Source: Bradyrhizobium sp. AUGA SZCCT0176
GTDB lineage: Bacteria; Pseudomonadota; Alphaproteobacteria; Rhizobiales; Xanthobacteraceae
Length of the DNA stretch: 64,000 bases
NCBI RefSeq assembly: GCF_018130145.1
Contig: NZ_JAFCMB010000003.1
Span: 434,001 to 498,000, forward strand
Direction of reading: 5' to 3'
Position 1 is the first letter of the stretch, and every line of letters starts with the position of its first letter. This document shows positions 43,890 through 52,923 of this stretch, piece by piece. The notes under the pieces were generated by a model. It was not told the origin of the DNA. It made no database searches and was given only the letters and a program-made list of their open reading frames with translations. The position numbers were made by a program, and so were the translations under genes.

Positions 43890-44987
43890 CTACGGCACGA
43901 ATACCATGAACAGGAATACGGCGAACACCACCATGTGGACCAGCCCGAACAGGATGTTGGTGCGTCCGGTGCCGAAGGTGAGCATGCTGAGGACGAAGGT
44001 CAGCACCAAGAGCACCATCTCCTGCGTGTTGAGGCCGAGCACCAATTGCTTGTCGAGCGCGTAAGCGGCGACGGCGACGGCGGGGATCGTCAGCCCGATG
44101 GTCGCAAGCGACGAGCCGAGCGCCAGATTGATGCTCTTCTGCAGGTCGTTCTTGCGGGCGGCAGAAATGGCGGCGACGCTTTCCGGCAGCAGGATCAACA
44201 ACGCCACCAGCACGCCCGCGAAAGCCGGCGGCGCGCCGACACGGGCGATGGTTAAATCGACCACAACTGAGAATTTCTTGGCCAACAGCACCACCGCCAG
44301 CAGCGCGAGCAGCAGCAGCGCAATGCTCAACGCCAGCATCCGGTTCGACAGCAGCGCCCCGTCGCCCGCGTCGCCCGTGGCATCGTTGATAAAATAGTCG
44401 CGATGCCGGATGGTCTGGGTATAGAGAAACACACAATAGAGAATGAGCGTGACGACGCTGACAAAGCCGAGCTGGGCCGCCGAATAGATCGGTCCCGGCG
44501 CCGTCAGCGTGTAATTGGGCATGATCAGCGTGATGGTCGCCATCACGAACAGCACGCTGAGATACAGATTGGCGCCGGAGACCTGAAAATCCTGCTCGCG
44601 ATAGCGCAGCCCGCCGATGAAGATACAAAGGCCGACCAGGCCGTTGCACACGATCATGACAACCGCGAACACCGTGTCCCGCGCCAGCGCCGGCACCGGT
44701 TTGTCGCCGAGCATGATGGTCGCGATCAGCGCGACCTCGATGATGGTGACTGCCAGCGTCAATAACAGCGTGCCGTAGGGCTCGCCGATCCGTTCCGCGA
44801 TCACCTCGGCGTGATGCACGGCGGCAAACACCGTGCCGAACAGGATCGCCAGCAGCAGCGCCGCGAACAGCAAACCGCCGGCCGTCGGTGTGAAGGTCAG
44901 CCCGAGCGCGGTGGCGACCACGAACAGCGCTACCGCCAATGCGGGGAAAATCCACGACGATTTCGGCATCGGGCCGTGCGCGCTCAT
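43890..44987 (-). CDS. chaA: Calcium/proton antiporter ChaA
   Basis: A 365-residue exchanger with eleven hydrophobic spans. Conserved CaCA repeats are present: HHAEVIAERIGEPYGTLLLT in the N-half and LPESVAAISAARKNDLQKSI with NLALGSSLATIGLTIP in the C-half. The glutamates in GEP and LPES are the cation-binding residues. It exports Ca2+ (or Na+/K+) in exchange for protons at alkaline pH. It is upstream of the small cupin gene. Good match to the family. Confidence 0.9.
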   Translation of the reverse strand: MSAHGPMPKSSWIFPALAVALFVVATALGLTFTPTAGGLLFAALLLAILFGTVFAAVHHAEVIAERIGEPYGTLLLTLAVTIIEVALIATIMLGDKPVPALARDTVFAVVMIVCNGLVGLCIFIGGLRYREQDFQVSGANLYLSVLFVMATITLIMPNYTLTAPGPIYSAAQLGFVSVVTLILYCVFLYTQTIRHRDYFINDATGDAGDGALLSNRMLALSIALLLLALLAVVLLAKKFSVVVDLTIARVGAPPAFAGVLVALLILLPESVAAISAARKNDLQKSINLALGSSLATIGLTIPAVAVAAYALDKQLVLGLNTQEMVLLVLTFVLSMLTFGTGRTNILFGLVHMVVFAVFLFMVFVP

Positions 44988-45044
44988 GCGGTCAGAATCC
45001 TCGAAATGATTACGGTCCGACTATGCAGTAAACGATCGCCGCCG

Positions 45045-45851
45045 TCAGCCTTTTGCGGCGTTGATGAATTTCCGCGCTGCTGCCGTCGCGCCGTAAGCAT
45101 CGAGATCGTTGTGGCCACCGTCAGGGAACCTGACGAACGTCTTGGGCTCATGCGCGAGCGCGAACAGGCGCTCGCCAAATCGGATCGAGATGGTGGCATC
45201 TCGCGCGCCGTGCAGGATCAGCATCGGGGCCTTCACCCCGTCGATGCGCCGGTCGGAATGGAATGGATCTTTCATCGCCCAGCGAACGGGGAAGATCGGA
45301 AATGCGGCAGCGCCAACGTCGGCAAGCGATGTATACGGCGCCTCCAGAATGATCTTGCCAATCGGCTGCTCCGCCGCCAGCGCCACCGCGACGCCGGTGC
45401 CGAGCGAAAAACCCCAGGCCACGATCTGGTCCGCGCTGTATCGCGCCGTGGTGAAGGCATAGGCCGCGGCCGCATCCTGCAGCAAGCCGCGCTCGCTCGG
45501 GTGTCCGCTCGAGCCGGCATAGCCGCGATAGGACATCGCGACGATACCGGTACCGTCGGCAATCAGCTCACGAAAGCGGCCGAAGAAGCCGGCGAGGAAA
45601 TCGCCGTTGCCGTGGAAATAAAGAATGACGGGACGACCGGGCCTGGCCGGAACGTGCCAGACAATGATCTTCTCACCGTCCGCCGTGGCCAGCACATGCT
45701 CTTCGGCTTCCGGAAAACCGGCCGCCTGCGGGGAAGTGCGCTCGGTGGTGGGAATCGGAAACAGGAACGAGCGCTGCAAGAAGAACAGCGCGGCAAGCCC
45801 GCAGGCATAACCGACCGAAACGACAATCAGCAGCCATTTCAGGACGGTCAT
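45045..45851 (-). CDS. Membrane-anchored alpha/beta hydrolase (ABHD13/Bem46 type)
   Basis: A 268-residue hydrolase with an N-terminal membrane anchor (about 5-25, WLLIVVSVGYACGLAALFFL). The catalytic triad is Ser in GFSLGTG, Asp in HGARDATI and His in GGHNDLD, with the oxyanion strand YFHGNGDF. The Bem46/ABHD13 family members are membrane-attached serine hydrolases of unknown substrate. The gene lies between chaA and the pnt operon on the same strand. Family sure, substrate unknown. Confidence 0.85.
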   Translation of the reverse strand: MTVLKWLLIVVSVGYACGLAALFFLQRSFLFPIPTTERTSPQAAGFPEAEEHVLATADGEKIIVWHVPARPGRPVILYFHGNGDFLAGFFGRFRELIADGTGIVAMSYRGYAGSSGHPSERGLLQDAAAAYAFTTARYSADQIVAWGFSLGTGVAVALAAEQPIGKIILEAPYTSLADVGAAAFPIFPVRWAMKDPFHSDRRIDGVKAPMLILHGARDATISIRFGERLFALAHEPKTFVRFPDGGHNDLDAYGATAAARKFINAAKG

Positions 45852-45869
45852 GACTTCCCGAGTGTGGAG

Positions 45870-47267
45870 TTACATCCCCTTGACGATGTTCTCGGTCACC
45901 TTCTTGGCGTCGCCGAGCAGCATCATGGTGTTGTCGCGATAGAACAGGGGATTGTCGATGCCGGCATAGCCCGACGCCAGCGAGCGCTTGATGAACATCA
46001 CGGTTCCGGCCTTCCAGACCTGCAGCACCGGCATGCCGTAGATCGGCGAGGTCTTGTCGTCCTCGGCCGCCGGATTGGTAACGTCGTTGGCGCCGATCAC
46101 GAAGGCGATGTCGGCCTGGGCGAACTCGGAGTTGATGTCCTCGAGTTCGAACACCTCGTCATAGGGCACGTTGGCTTCGGCCAGCAGCACGTTCATGTGG
46201 CCGGGCATGCGGCCCGCGACCGGGTGGATGGCGTACTTCACCTCGACACCCTCTTTCTTCAGCAGATCGCCCATTTCGCGCAGCGCATGCTGGGCCTGCG
46301 CCACCGCCATGCCGTAGCCGGGCACGATGATCACCTTCTGCGCGTTCTTCATGATGAAGGCCGCGTCATCCGCCGAGCCGAGTTTGGCGGGCTTCTGCTC
46401 GCCACCGCCACCGCCGGCCGCCGCGGTCTCGCCGCCGAAGCCGCCGAGAATGACCGAGATGAAGGAACGGTTCATCGCGTGGCACATGATGTAGGACAGG
46501 ATCGCGCCCGACGAGCCGACCAGCGCGCCGGTGATGATCAGCGCGGAATTGCCGAGCGTGAAGCCGATGCCGGCCGCGGCCCAGCCGGAATAGGAGTTCA
46601 GCATCGAGATCACGACCGGCATGTCGGCGCCGCCGATCGGAATGATCATGAGCACGCCGAGTACCAGCGCGATGATCGTGATCAGCCAGAAGTCGAGCGC
46701 GCTGCCGGACCGCACTAGGCCGAAGATGAAGAACACCAGCGCCAGAGCCAGCGCGATGTTGATGATGTGGCGCGCCGGCAGGATGATCGGCGCGCCGCTC
46801 ATGCGGCCGGACAGCTTCAGGAACGCGATCACGGAGCCGGTGAAGGTCAGCGCACCGATCGCGACGCCGAGCGACATTTCGATCAGGCTCGCGGCGTGGA
46901 TCTGCCCGGGCTTGCCGATGTCGAACGCTTCGGGCGCGTAGAACGCACCGGCGGCCACCAGCACCGCGGCCATACCGACCAGCGAGTGGAAGGCGGCGAC
47001 CAGTTCCGGCATCGAGGTCATCGGCACCCGCCGCGCGATCACGGCACCGATGCCGCCGCCGATGGCAATGCCGAGGATCACCAGCACCCAGGCGAGGCCG
47101 TCCGCCGGCGGATGACTGGCGAGCGTGGTCGCGACCGCGATCGCCATGCCGACCATGCCGAACAAATTGCCCTGGCGGGACGATGCCGGACTGGACAAGC
47201 CGCGCAGCGACAGGATGAACAGCACACCCGCCACGAGATACAATACTGCAGCCAGATTGGCGTTCAT
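45870..47267 (-). CDS. pntB: NAD(P) transhydrogenase subunit beta
   Basis: A 465-residue subunit. About nine spans in the first 270 residues form domain II with PntAB, and the C-terminal NADP(H)-binding domain III has VPGYGMAVAQAQHAL and VIGANDVTNPAA. The last NTMMLLGDAKK is typical. With PntAA and PntAB it uses proton entry to reduce NADP+ with NADH. The split three-gene version is usual in alphaproteobacteria. It is last in the operon. Confidence 0.96.
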   Translation of the reverse strand: MNANLAAVLYLVAGVLFILSLRGLSSPASSRQGNLFGMVGMAIAVATTLASHPPADGLAWVLVILGIAIGGGIGAVIARRVPMTSMPELVAAFHSLVGMAAVLVAAGAFYAPEAFDIGKPGQIHAASLIEMSLGVAIGALTFTGSVIAFLKLSGRMSGAPIILPARHIINIALALALVFFIFGLVRSGSALDFWLITIIALVLGVLMIIPIGGADMPVVISMLNSYSGWAAAGIGFTLGNSALIITGALVGSSGAILSYIMCHAMNRSFISVILGGFGGETAAAGGGGGEQKPAKLGSADDAAFIMKNAQKVIIVPGYGMAVAQAQHALREMGDLLKKEGVEVKYAIHPVAGRMPGHMNVLLAEANVPYDEVFELEDINSEFAQADIAFVIGANDVTNPAAEDDKTSPIYGMPVLQVWKAGTVMFIKRSLASGYAGIDNPLFYRDNTMMLLGDAKKVTENIVKGM

Positions 47268-47310
47268 CTCAGGTCCCCTATTGTCTTCGCCACCCCGAGG
47301 TGCACGCCGC

Positions 47311-47628
47311 TCACTTTACCTTCTTCTTGTACATCGCCAGCATGCGCTGGGTGACAAGGAAGCCGCCGAAGATATTCACGCAAGCGAAGATCAGCGCGAT
47401 GAAGCCGAAGCCGCGCGCCCAGCCCGAGCCGCTCGAGATCATGGGAACGCCGACCGCGAGCAGCGCGCCGACCACGATCACCGACGAGATCGCGTTCGTC
47501 ACCGACATCAGCGGCGTATGCAGCGCGGGGGTCACCGACCAGACCACGAAGTAGCCGACGAAAACGGCAAGGACGAAGATCGACAGCCGGAACACGAAGG
47601 GATCGACGGCCTGTGCAATATGATCCAT
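47311..47628 (-). CDS. pntAB: NAD(P) transhydrogenase subunit alpha part 2
   Basis: A 105-residue membrane subunit with three spans (about 13-33, 40-60 and 68-95). [20 protein letters not shown] and the ending [17 protein letters not shown] are diagnostic. It is the short alpha-2 chain of the split enzyme, forming part of the proton channel. It sits between pntAA and pntB in one operon. Confidence 0.96.
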   Translation of the reverse strand: MDHIAQAVDPFVFRLSIFVLAVFVGYFVVWSVTPALHTPLMSVTNAISSVIVVGALLAVGVPMISSGSGWARGFGFIALIFACVNIFGGFLVTQRMLAMYKKKVK

Positions 47629-47648
47629 GGCGGCTCTCCTGACGCTGT

Positions 47649-48773
47649 CTATTTGGGCTGGAAGTTCGGATGGATGACGGCGCCGTCTTTGGTCAGCGCG
47701 GTGGCCTTGACCAGCTCATCGTCCCACTTCACGTCGAGCGCCTTGGTGGTCTTATCCACCATCGTTTCAATGAAGTTGAACAAATTGCGCGCATACAGGC
47801 TGGAGGCGGACTGTGCGACGCGGCCGGCGACATTGGTGTAGCCGACGATCTTGACGCCATCGGCATCGACGACTTCGCCCGGTCTGGCGCCCTCGACATT
47901 GCCGCCGCGCTCAATCGCCAGATCGATCAGGACCGAGCCGGGCTTCATCGACTTGACCATGTCGGCGCTGACAAGCTTCGGCGCCGGGCGGCCCGGGATC
48001 AGCGCGGTCGTGATGATAATGTCCTGCTTCTTGATGTGCTCGGCGGTCAGGGCGGCTTGCTTGGCCTGATACTCTTTCGACATTTCCTTGGCATAGCCGC
48101 CGGCGGTCTGTGCGTTCTTGAACTCCTCATCCTCGACAGCGAGGAATTTGGCGCCGAGACTTTCGACCTGCTCCTTGGTGGCGGGCCGCACGTCGGTCGC
48201 GGTGACGACGGCGCCAAGCCGGCGCGCGGTCGCGATCGCCTGCAGGCCGGCAACGCCGACGCCCATCACGAACACTTTTGCCGCGGGAACCGTGCCCGCT
48301 GCGGTCATCATCATGGGGAAAGCACGGCCGAACGCCTCAGCGGCCTCGATCACCGCGCGGTAGCCGGCGAGGTTGGCCTGCGAGGACAACACGTCCATCA
48401 CCTGCGCGCGGGTGATGCGCGGCATCAATTCCATCGCGAAGGCAGACACGCCGGAGTCGGCGATGGTCTTGAGCGCCGCCTCATTGCCGTAGGGGTCCAT
48501 AATGGCGATGACCAGGGCGCCGCGCTTGTATTGGCCGAGTTCAGAGGCCTCCGGCCGCTTCACCTTGATGATGATGTCGGCATCCTTCAGCGCGTCCGCA
48601 CTGATGGTGGCGCCGGCCGCGATATATTCGGAATCCGGCAGGCCCGACTTGATGCCTGCTCCCGGCTCCACCACCACTTCGGCACCAATCGCCTTGAACT
48701 TCTTCACGGTGTCGGGAGAAGCAGCCACCCGCGGTTCGGACGGATCGATTTCCTTGGCAACGGCAATCTTCAT
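47649..48773 (-). CDS. pntAA: NAD(P) transhydrogenase subunit alpha part 1
   Basis: A 374-residue soluble NAD(H)-binding subunit. Its N-terminal [20 protein letters not shown] and the nucleotide fold [20 protein letters not shown] with [18 protein letters not shown] are those of alanine dehydrogenase-like PntA. The ATG at 48773 follows GGAGG five bases away. It is first in the pntAA-pntAB-pntB operon, which supplies NADPH and balances redox. Confidence 0.96.
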   Translation of the reverse strand: MKIAVAKEIDPSEPRVAASPDTVKKFKAIGAEVVVEPGAGIKSGLPDSEYIAAGATISADALKDADIIIKVKRPEASELGQYKRGALVIAIMDPYGNEAALKTIADSGVSAFAMELMPRITRAQVMDVLSSQANLAGYRAVIEAAEAFGRAFPMMMTAAGTVPAAKVFVMGVGVAGLQAIATARRLGAVVTATDVRPATKEQVESLGAKFLAVEDEEFKNAQTAGGYAKEMSKEYQAKQAALTAEHIKKQDIIITTALIPGRPAPKLVSADMVKSMKPGSVLIDLAIERGGNVEGARPGEVVDADGVKIVGYTNVAGRVAQSASSLYARNLFNFIETMVDKTTKALDVKWDDELVKATALTKDGAVIHPNFQPK

Positions 48774-48909
48774 GGGGCCTCCGGCGGCGCGAGGGCGCGC
48801 GCGCAAGCAAACTAGCGTTATTTCCGCTTAGTTGGATACCGGTTTCACGACCGGGCGACGTGCAAATTTTTCTGGTCACCGCCGTCCGGGCGGTGCAGCC
48901 GGCGACGCA

Positions 48910-49062
48910 TCAGGTCAGGAAGTAGCCCATCAGGGCGACGATCACGACAACGGCCACGGTGCCGTATTTGACCAGCATGATGAACCCTTCATAGGTCTGC
49001 TCATGGGCCGGATAATCGTTGCCGTCAGCGGTCGTGTAGGCCACTTCGCTATGGTCTGCCAT
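48910..49062 (-). CDS. aa3-type cytochrome c oxidase subunit IV
   Basis: A 50-residue protein that is easily missed by length filters. It reads MADHSEVAYTTADGNDYPAH, then a Tyr/Glu-rich turn and one membrane span (VKYGTVAVVVIVALMGYF), and ends in LT. This is the small subunit IV of bacterial aa3 oxidases, with a polar N-terminus followed by one span. GGGGA lies six bases before the start. It lies just upstream of pntAA, as in other Bradyrhizobium-type chromosomes (from memory). Confidence 0.88.
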   Translation of the reverse strand: MADHSEVAYTTADGNDYPAHEQTYEGFIMLVKYGTVAVVVIVALMGYFLT

Positions 49063-49142
49063 CGGTATCCCCAGTCAATCCACGATCTGGCGTGCAATTA
49101 CCGCAAAGCCGCCAGCAGGGCAACGGGACAAAGCCTATCGGG

Positions 49143-49529
49143 TCATTCGGAAGGCCAATTATCCCGGATCCAGCGGGTCAGGCTTTCCTCGCTGACCTCG
49201 CCCGCGGCGAGGGACAGAATGATGGCCGCGGCGTGCGCCGGATCGGGCGCGAACGGGATGTCGTTGACCCGCAAAAACACCATCATGGCGTGGAATGCGG
49301 TGCGCTTGTTGCCGTCCACAAAGGCGTGGTTCCGGGCAAGACCGAACGCATAGGCTGCGGCGAGCGCGGCCATATCAGTCTGTCCATAAGCCCATTGATT
49401 GACCGGCCGCATAACCGCCGACTCCAGAAGGCCGTGATCCCGGAGGCCTTCTGGTCCGCCAAATATCGCTAGTTGCCCGGCATGCATGTCGATGACTTCG
49501 TCGACATCGAGCCAGATTGGCTCACTCAT
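49143..49529 (-). CDS. Doc-family (Fic fold) toxin of a type II toxin-antitoxin pair
   Basis: A 128-residue death-on-curing protein. The Fic motif HAFVDGNKRT at residues 68-77 matches HxFx(D/E)(A/G)NKR, and the rest of the fold (VDEVIDMHAGQLAIFGGPEG, then VNDIPFAPDPAHAA) fits Doc. Doc phosphorylates elongation factor Tu, blocking translation. It overlaps its antitoxin by four bases (ATGA). Intact motif, so probably functional. Confidence 0.9.
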   Translation of the reverse strand: MSEPIWLDVDEVIDMHAGQLAIFGGPEGLRDHGLLESAVMRPVNQWAYGQTDMAALAAAYAFGLARNHAFVDGNKRTAFHAMMVFLRVNDIPFAPDPAHAAAIILSLAAGEVSEESLTRWIRDNWPSE

Positions 49530-49807
49530 TTTGCAAGCGCGGCAAACGTATCGCGGTATTCGTGCATGATCTGGCGGGCGATTTCCATCGTCCGCGCATG
49601 CTTGGGGTTGAACGGCGAAAGACGCAGGCTGCCATCCGGTTGCTCGACCGGATAGAACTTGTCGCCCTCCTTGAGATTCAGTCGGGCAAGGAGCTCTTTC
49701 GGTAGGATCACGCCGACCGAATTGCCAATCTTCCGAATTTGAAGCGCGGTATCCTCGATCTTGTACTCACGAGGGGCTTCGTTCATGCCGCGAGGGGTCT
49801 TGGTCAT
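49526..49807 (-). CDS. AbrB/MazE-type antitoxin paired with the Doc toxin
   Basis: A 93-residue protein with a SpoVT/AbrB swapped-hairpin DNA-binding domain (LQIRKIGNSVGVILPKELLA, then RLNLKEGDKFYPVE) and a C-terminal helical segment (TMEIARQIMHEYRDTFAALA) that would neutralise the toxin. The usual Doc partner is Phd, so this is an alternative pairing. The start at 49807 is the first good ATG after a GGAG-like site. An inverted repeat lies just upstream and fits autoregulation. Confidence 0.85.
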   Translation of the reverse strand: MTKTPRGMNEAPREYKIEDTALQIRKIGNSVGVILPKELLARLNLKEGDKFYPVEQPDGSLRLSPFNPKHARTMEIARQIMHEYRDTFAALAK

Positions 49808-49819
49808 AGTACCAGCTCC

Positions 49820-49838
49820 GTTGTACGGAACGTATAAC
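49820..49838. promoter_or_regulatory. Operator-like inverted repeat of the AbrB-Doc pair
   Basis: GTTGTACG-GAA-CGTATAAC has 8-base arms with one mismatch, 13 bases before the antitoxin start, and overlaps a possible -10 box. This is the usual place for toxin-antitoxin autoregulation. Confidence 0.6.
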
Positions 49839-49899
49839 ACGGCGTGCCCGCCTGTTCAACAAATGTTTTACCGAAAATGCCTGCGCGGCGCTAAAGCGC

Positions 49900-50487
49900 C
49901 TAGCCGACCACGAAATCGAACCGCCCGGCGAGCCAGCCGGCGTTCTTGGCGGTGCGCACCAGCAACGCCTTGCGGAACAGGCCGTCGGAGCGGTTCTGCG
50001 ATTCGCCGGGAAAATAGAGCTGGGTGGTCAGCACGCGGCCGCCGCGCGGCTGCACCTTCACATGGATGTGGCGGGTGCGGCCGGGATAAACGCCGGGCAC
50101 AACGCTGCGCAATCGATAGCGCCCTTCCGCATCGGTAAACTGATGACCGCGCAGCCGGAAGCCGGAATTGTCATACTGGCCCCTGCCGTCGGCCTGCCAG
50201 AAATCCAGCAAAGCGCCAGAGACCGGCTTGCAGTCGCGGGAAAGGACAAACCCGACCAGTTCGATCGGCTGCCCCGCCATCCCCTCTTCAAACAGTTCGA
50301 CCCGCTCGGGCGAGGACGGCTTGAAATACGGCCCTTCGGTCTGCGCCAGCGTTGCCGCCTCGCCGTCGTGGCAGGCGGGCGTGGGCGGAAGCGGCGCCTG
50401 GGCAACACCGCTTTCGATCCCGAACAGCGAACCGGCCACGAGGGCGCCCGCTCCAAGCACTGCGCGTCGTGTCGGCGTGTCGACCAT
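49900..50487 (-). CDS. Tat-exported intradiol dioxygenase-like protein
   Basis: A 195-residue protein. A twin-arginine signal (TPTRRAVLGAGALVAGSLFG) leads to a mature domain with the iron ligands of protocatechuate 3,4-dioxygenase beta chains: Tyr in WQADGRGQYDN (about 105), Tyr in PGVYPG (about 134) and the His pair in RTRHIHVKV (140 and 142). The insert between the second Tyr and the His pair is shorter than in protocatechuate dioxygenase. Export through Tat fits a cofactor loaded in the cytoplasm. The substrate is unknown, possibly an extracellular catechol. Confidence 0.82.
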   Translation of the reverse strand: MVDTPTRRAVLGAGALVAGSLFGIESGVAQAPLPPTPACHDGEAATLAQTEGPYFKPSSPERVELFEEGMAGQPIELVGFVLSRDCKPVSGALLDFWQADGRGQYDNSGFRLRGHQFTDAEGRYRLRSVVPGVYPGRTRHIHVKVQPRGGRVLTTQLYFPGESQNRSDGLFRKALLVRTAKNAGWLAGRFDFVVG

Positions 50488-50561
50488 GAGCGCTCCACTC
50501 CTGAAGTCGCCGTCATGATGGGATGCGACGACGGCCGAAGTTTGTCGCCGCGGCGTGTGCG

Positions 50562-52439
50562 TCAGCCCATCGTTTCCAGTTCGTCGATCATGCCGGCGAT
50601 GACCGACAGCCCGCCGTCCCAGAACTTGGGATCCTTGGCATCGAGCCCGAACGGCTTCAGCAGTTCGGAATAATGCTTGGTGCCGCCGGCCGCGAGCATC
50701 GCAAGGTAGCGCTCGGCAAAGCCGTCGGAGGCGTTCTCGTAGACCGCATAAAGCGAGTTCACCAAACAATCGCCGAACGCATAGGCGTAAACGTAGAACG
50801 GCGAATGGATGAAGTGCGGGATGTACATCCAGAAATTCTCGTAGCCCGGACGGATGTCGATGGCCGGCCCGAGGCTTTCGCCCTGCACGCTGAGCCAGAT
50901 CTCGCCGATGCGCTGGGCGGTCAATTCGCCGTTCTTGCGCTCGGTGTGGATGGCGCGCTCGAACGAATAGAACGCGACCTGCCGCACCACGGTGTTGATC
51001 ATGTCCTCGACCTTGCCGGCGAGCAGCGCCTGACGCTGTTTCGCATTCTTGGTCTGTCCCAACAGCCGCTTGAAGGTCAGCATTTCGCCGAACACGCTGG
51101 CGGTTTCGGCGAGCGTCAGCGGCGTCGGCGCCATCAGCGCTCCATTTTTGGCCGCCAGCACCTGGTGCACGCCGTGGCCGAGCTCATGCGCCAGCGTCAT
51201 CACGTCGCGCGGCTTGCCCTGATAGTTCATCAGCACATAGGGATGCGCCGACGGCGTGGTCGGATGCGAGAACGCACCGGGCGCCTTGCCCGGCCGCACC
51301 GGCGCGTCGATCCAGCGGTCGGTGAAGAAACGCTCGGCGATATCGGCCATCTCGACCGAGAAGCCGCGATAGGCCGTCAGCACCATGTTGCGGGCCTCGG
51401 GCCAGGCGATCGTGCCGGTCGCCGCGAACGGCAGCGGCGCGTTGCGATCCCAATGCGCCAGCTTCTTCTTTTTGAACCAGCCGGCCTTGAGCGCGTAATA
51501 ACGATGCGACAGCCGCGGATAGGCCGACCTGACCGATCCGACCAGCGCATCGACCACCTCGCGCTCGACGCGGTTGTTGAGATGCCGGGAATCCGCGACA
51601 TCCGCAAAGCCACGCCAGCGATCGGAAATCTCCTTGTCCTTGGCGAGCGTGTTGGTGACGAGCGCAAAGGTCCGCTCATTCTCCTTGAAGGTTTTCGCCA
51701 GCGCCTGCCCCGCGGCCTTGCGCTTTTCCGGCGCGCGGTCCTGCAGGAAACTGAGCGTCGGCTCGATCGCCAGTTCTTTGCCACCGACCTTGAAGCGCAG
51801 GCCGGAGATGGTCTGGTCGAACAGCCGGTTCCAGGCGGCATAGCCGCTCTGGGATTTTTCGTGAAACAACTGCTCGACGCGATCCTCGAGCTGGTACGGC
51901 TTGTCCTTGCGCAGATCCTCGATCCACGGGCGATAGTAGGCGAGTTCGGGCGTCAGCAGCGCGCGCTCGATCACGGCGTCGTCCACGCGGTTGAGTTCAA
52001 GCCCGAAGAACAGCAGATGCACCGATGCGGCCGTTAGCCGCTCCGAAACGTCGCCGTAGAATTTAGTGATCGCGGGATCGACGCTGTCGCCGGCGTGGAC
52101 AAGGCCGGCATAGGAGCCAAGGCGGCCGGCGAGGTCGTCGATCGCCTCGTAGCGCTTGACCGCTGCGGCGAGCCACTGCCCGCCACTATCCTTTGCAACG
52201 TTTTCGGCCAGTTTGCCTTTGTAGTCCGTCTCGAACGCGATGCATTCGGCATCCATCTCCTGCAAGTCACGCGCGACTTCGGGGGCGTCGATGCCGGAAT
52301 AGAGGTCGGCCAGATTCCATTCCGGCAGTTTGCCGGTCTTCGATTTGGCTGCGGTGGCCTTGCGGACGGCAGTTCCCTTGCTGATTGCGGTTTTGCGGGA
52401 CGTCTTGCTGGCGCGGGATGTCGCAGATTTCGCGTTCAT
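50562..52439 (-). CDS. M3-family oligoendopeptidase (PepF type)
   Basis: A 625-residue zinc peptidase. The active site is LAHELGHGVHQV (HExxH with the next glutamate further along), and the surrounding helical domain shows FERAIHTERKNGELTAQRIG and YVYAYAFGDCLVNSLYAVYE. A Lys/Ser/Thr-rich N-terminus of about 30 residues precedes it. PepF-type enzymes degrade short peptides in the cytosol. The gene starts 41 bases after the unknown gene at 52480, so the XRE gene, its partner and this peptidase may form one operon. Confidence 0.9.
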   Translation of the reverse strand: MNAKSATSRASKTSRKTAISKGTAVRKATAAKSKTGKLPEWNLADLYSGIDAPEVARDLQEMDAECIAFETDYKGKLAENVAKDSGGQWLAAAVKRYEAIDDLAGRLGSYAGLVHAGDSVDPAITKFYGDVSERLTAASVHLLFFGLELNRVDDAVIERALLTPELAYYRPWIEDLRKDKPYQLEDRVEQLFHEKSQSGYAAWNRLFDQTISGLRFKVGGKELAIEPTLSFLQDRAPEKRKAAGQALAKTFKENERTFALVTNTLAKDKEISDRWRGFADVADSRHLNNRVEREVVDALVGSVRSAYPRLSHRYYALKAGWFKKKKLAHWDRNAPLPFAATGTIAWPEARNMVLTAYRGFSVEMADIAERFFTDRWIDAPVRPGKAPGAFSHPTTPSAHPYVLMNYQGKPRDVMTLAHELGHGVHQVLAAKNGALMAPTPLTLAETASVFGEMLTFKRLLGQTKNAKQRQALLAGKVEDMINTVVRQVAFYSFERAIHTERKNGELTAQRIGEIWLSVQGESLGPAIDIRPGYENFWMYIPHFIHSPFYVYAYAFGDCLVNSLYAVYENASDGFAERYLAMLAAGGTKHYSELLKPFGLDAKDPKFWDGGLSVIAGMIDELETMG

Positions 52440-52479
52440 GAACACTTTCAAATTGGCGTGATGATTTTTGACGAGGCGA

Positions 52480-52923
52480 TCAGGCGAACGCTGCCAGCTG
52501 CGGCGCGAGCTGCACCAGCAGCTCTTCGGTCTCCGCGATCATCGGCTCGAGTTTTTCGTGAAAGGCGCTCCGAATCGCACACCACAGCGTGATCGCCTTG
52601 ACCATCAGCCACGACGTGGACGGGACCGCCGCCCTCGCATGCAGCGCGACGATATCGAGGTTTCGATGCTCGAACAGCAGCCGGCCCGATCCGTCTTCCA
52701 GGATATAGCGCGCCCCGATCCGGGACACACACAGTTCGCAGGCCTGATCCGGAAGCGGACCCAACAGATAGAACTGGGCATCGCCTTTTTCGGTGGTGCC
52801 GGTTTCCCATTCGCGGCCGGTCGACGGCGCGAGCGCAGCCTGCAATGCCGCGCAGATTGTATTGAGTTCCCGTTCGCTCCAGATGCCGGTTTCCTGTGTG
52901 CGCTCGAACGCAACCACGCTCAT
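52480..52923 (-). CDS. Unknown protein coupled to an XRE regulator
   Basis: A 147-residue protein, unrecognised. It is soluble and mixed alpha/beta (FYLLGPLPDQACELCVSRIG with a Cys-x2-Cys, then YILEDGSGRLLFEHRNLDIV), with a helical C-terminus (EKLEPMIAETEELLVQLAPQ). It starts within the last codons of the XRE gene (ATGA overlap), so the two are made together. It could be a ligand sensor, an effector for the regulator, or an antitoxin-like partner; none is shown by the sequence. Confidence 0.7.
   Translation of the reverse strand: MSVVAFERTQETGIWSERELNTICAALQAALAPSTGREWETGTTEKGDAQFYLLGPLPDQACELCVSRIGARYILEDGSGRLLFEHRNLDIVALHARAAVPSTSWLMVKAITLWCAIRSAFHEKLEPMIAETEELLVQLAPQLAAFA

Noticed and set aside
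44811..46718. A 635-codon open frame on the plus strand
   Set aside because: It is antisense to chaA, the hydrolase and pntB. It has the same shadow composition and no features of a protein family.
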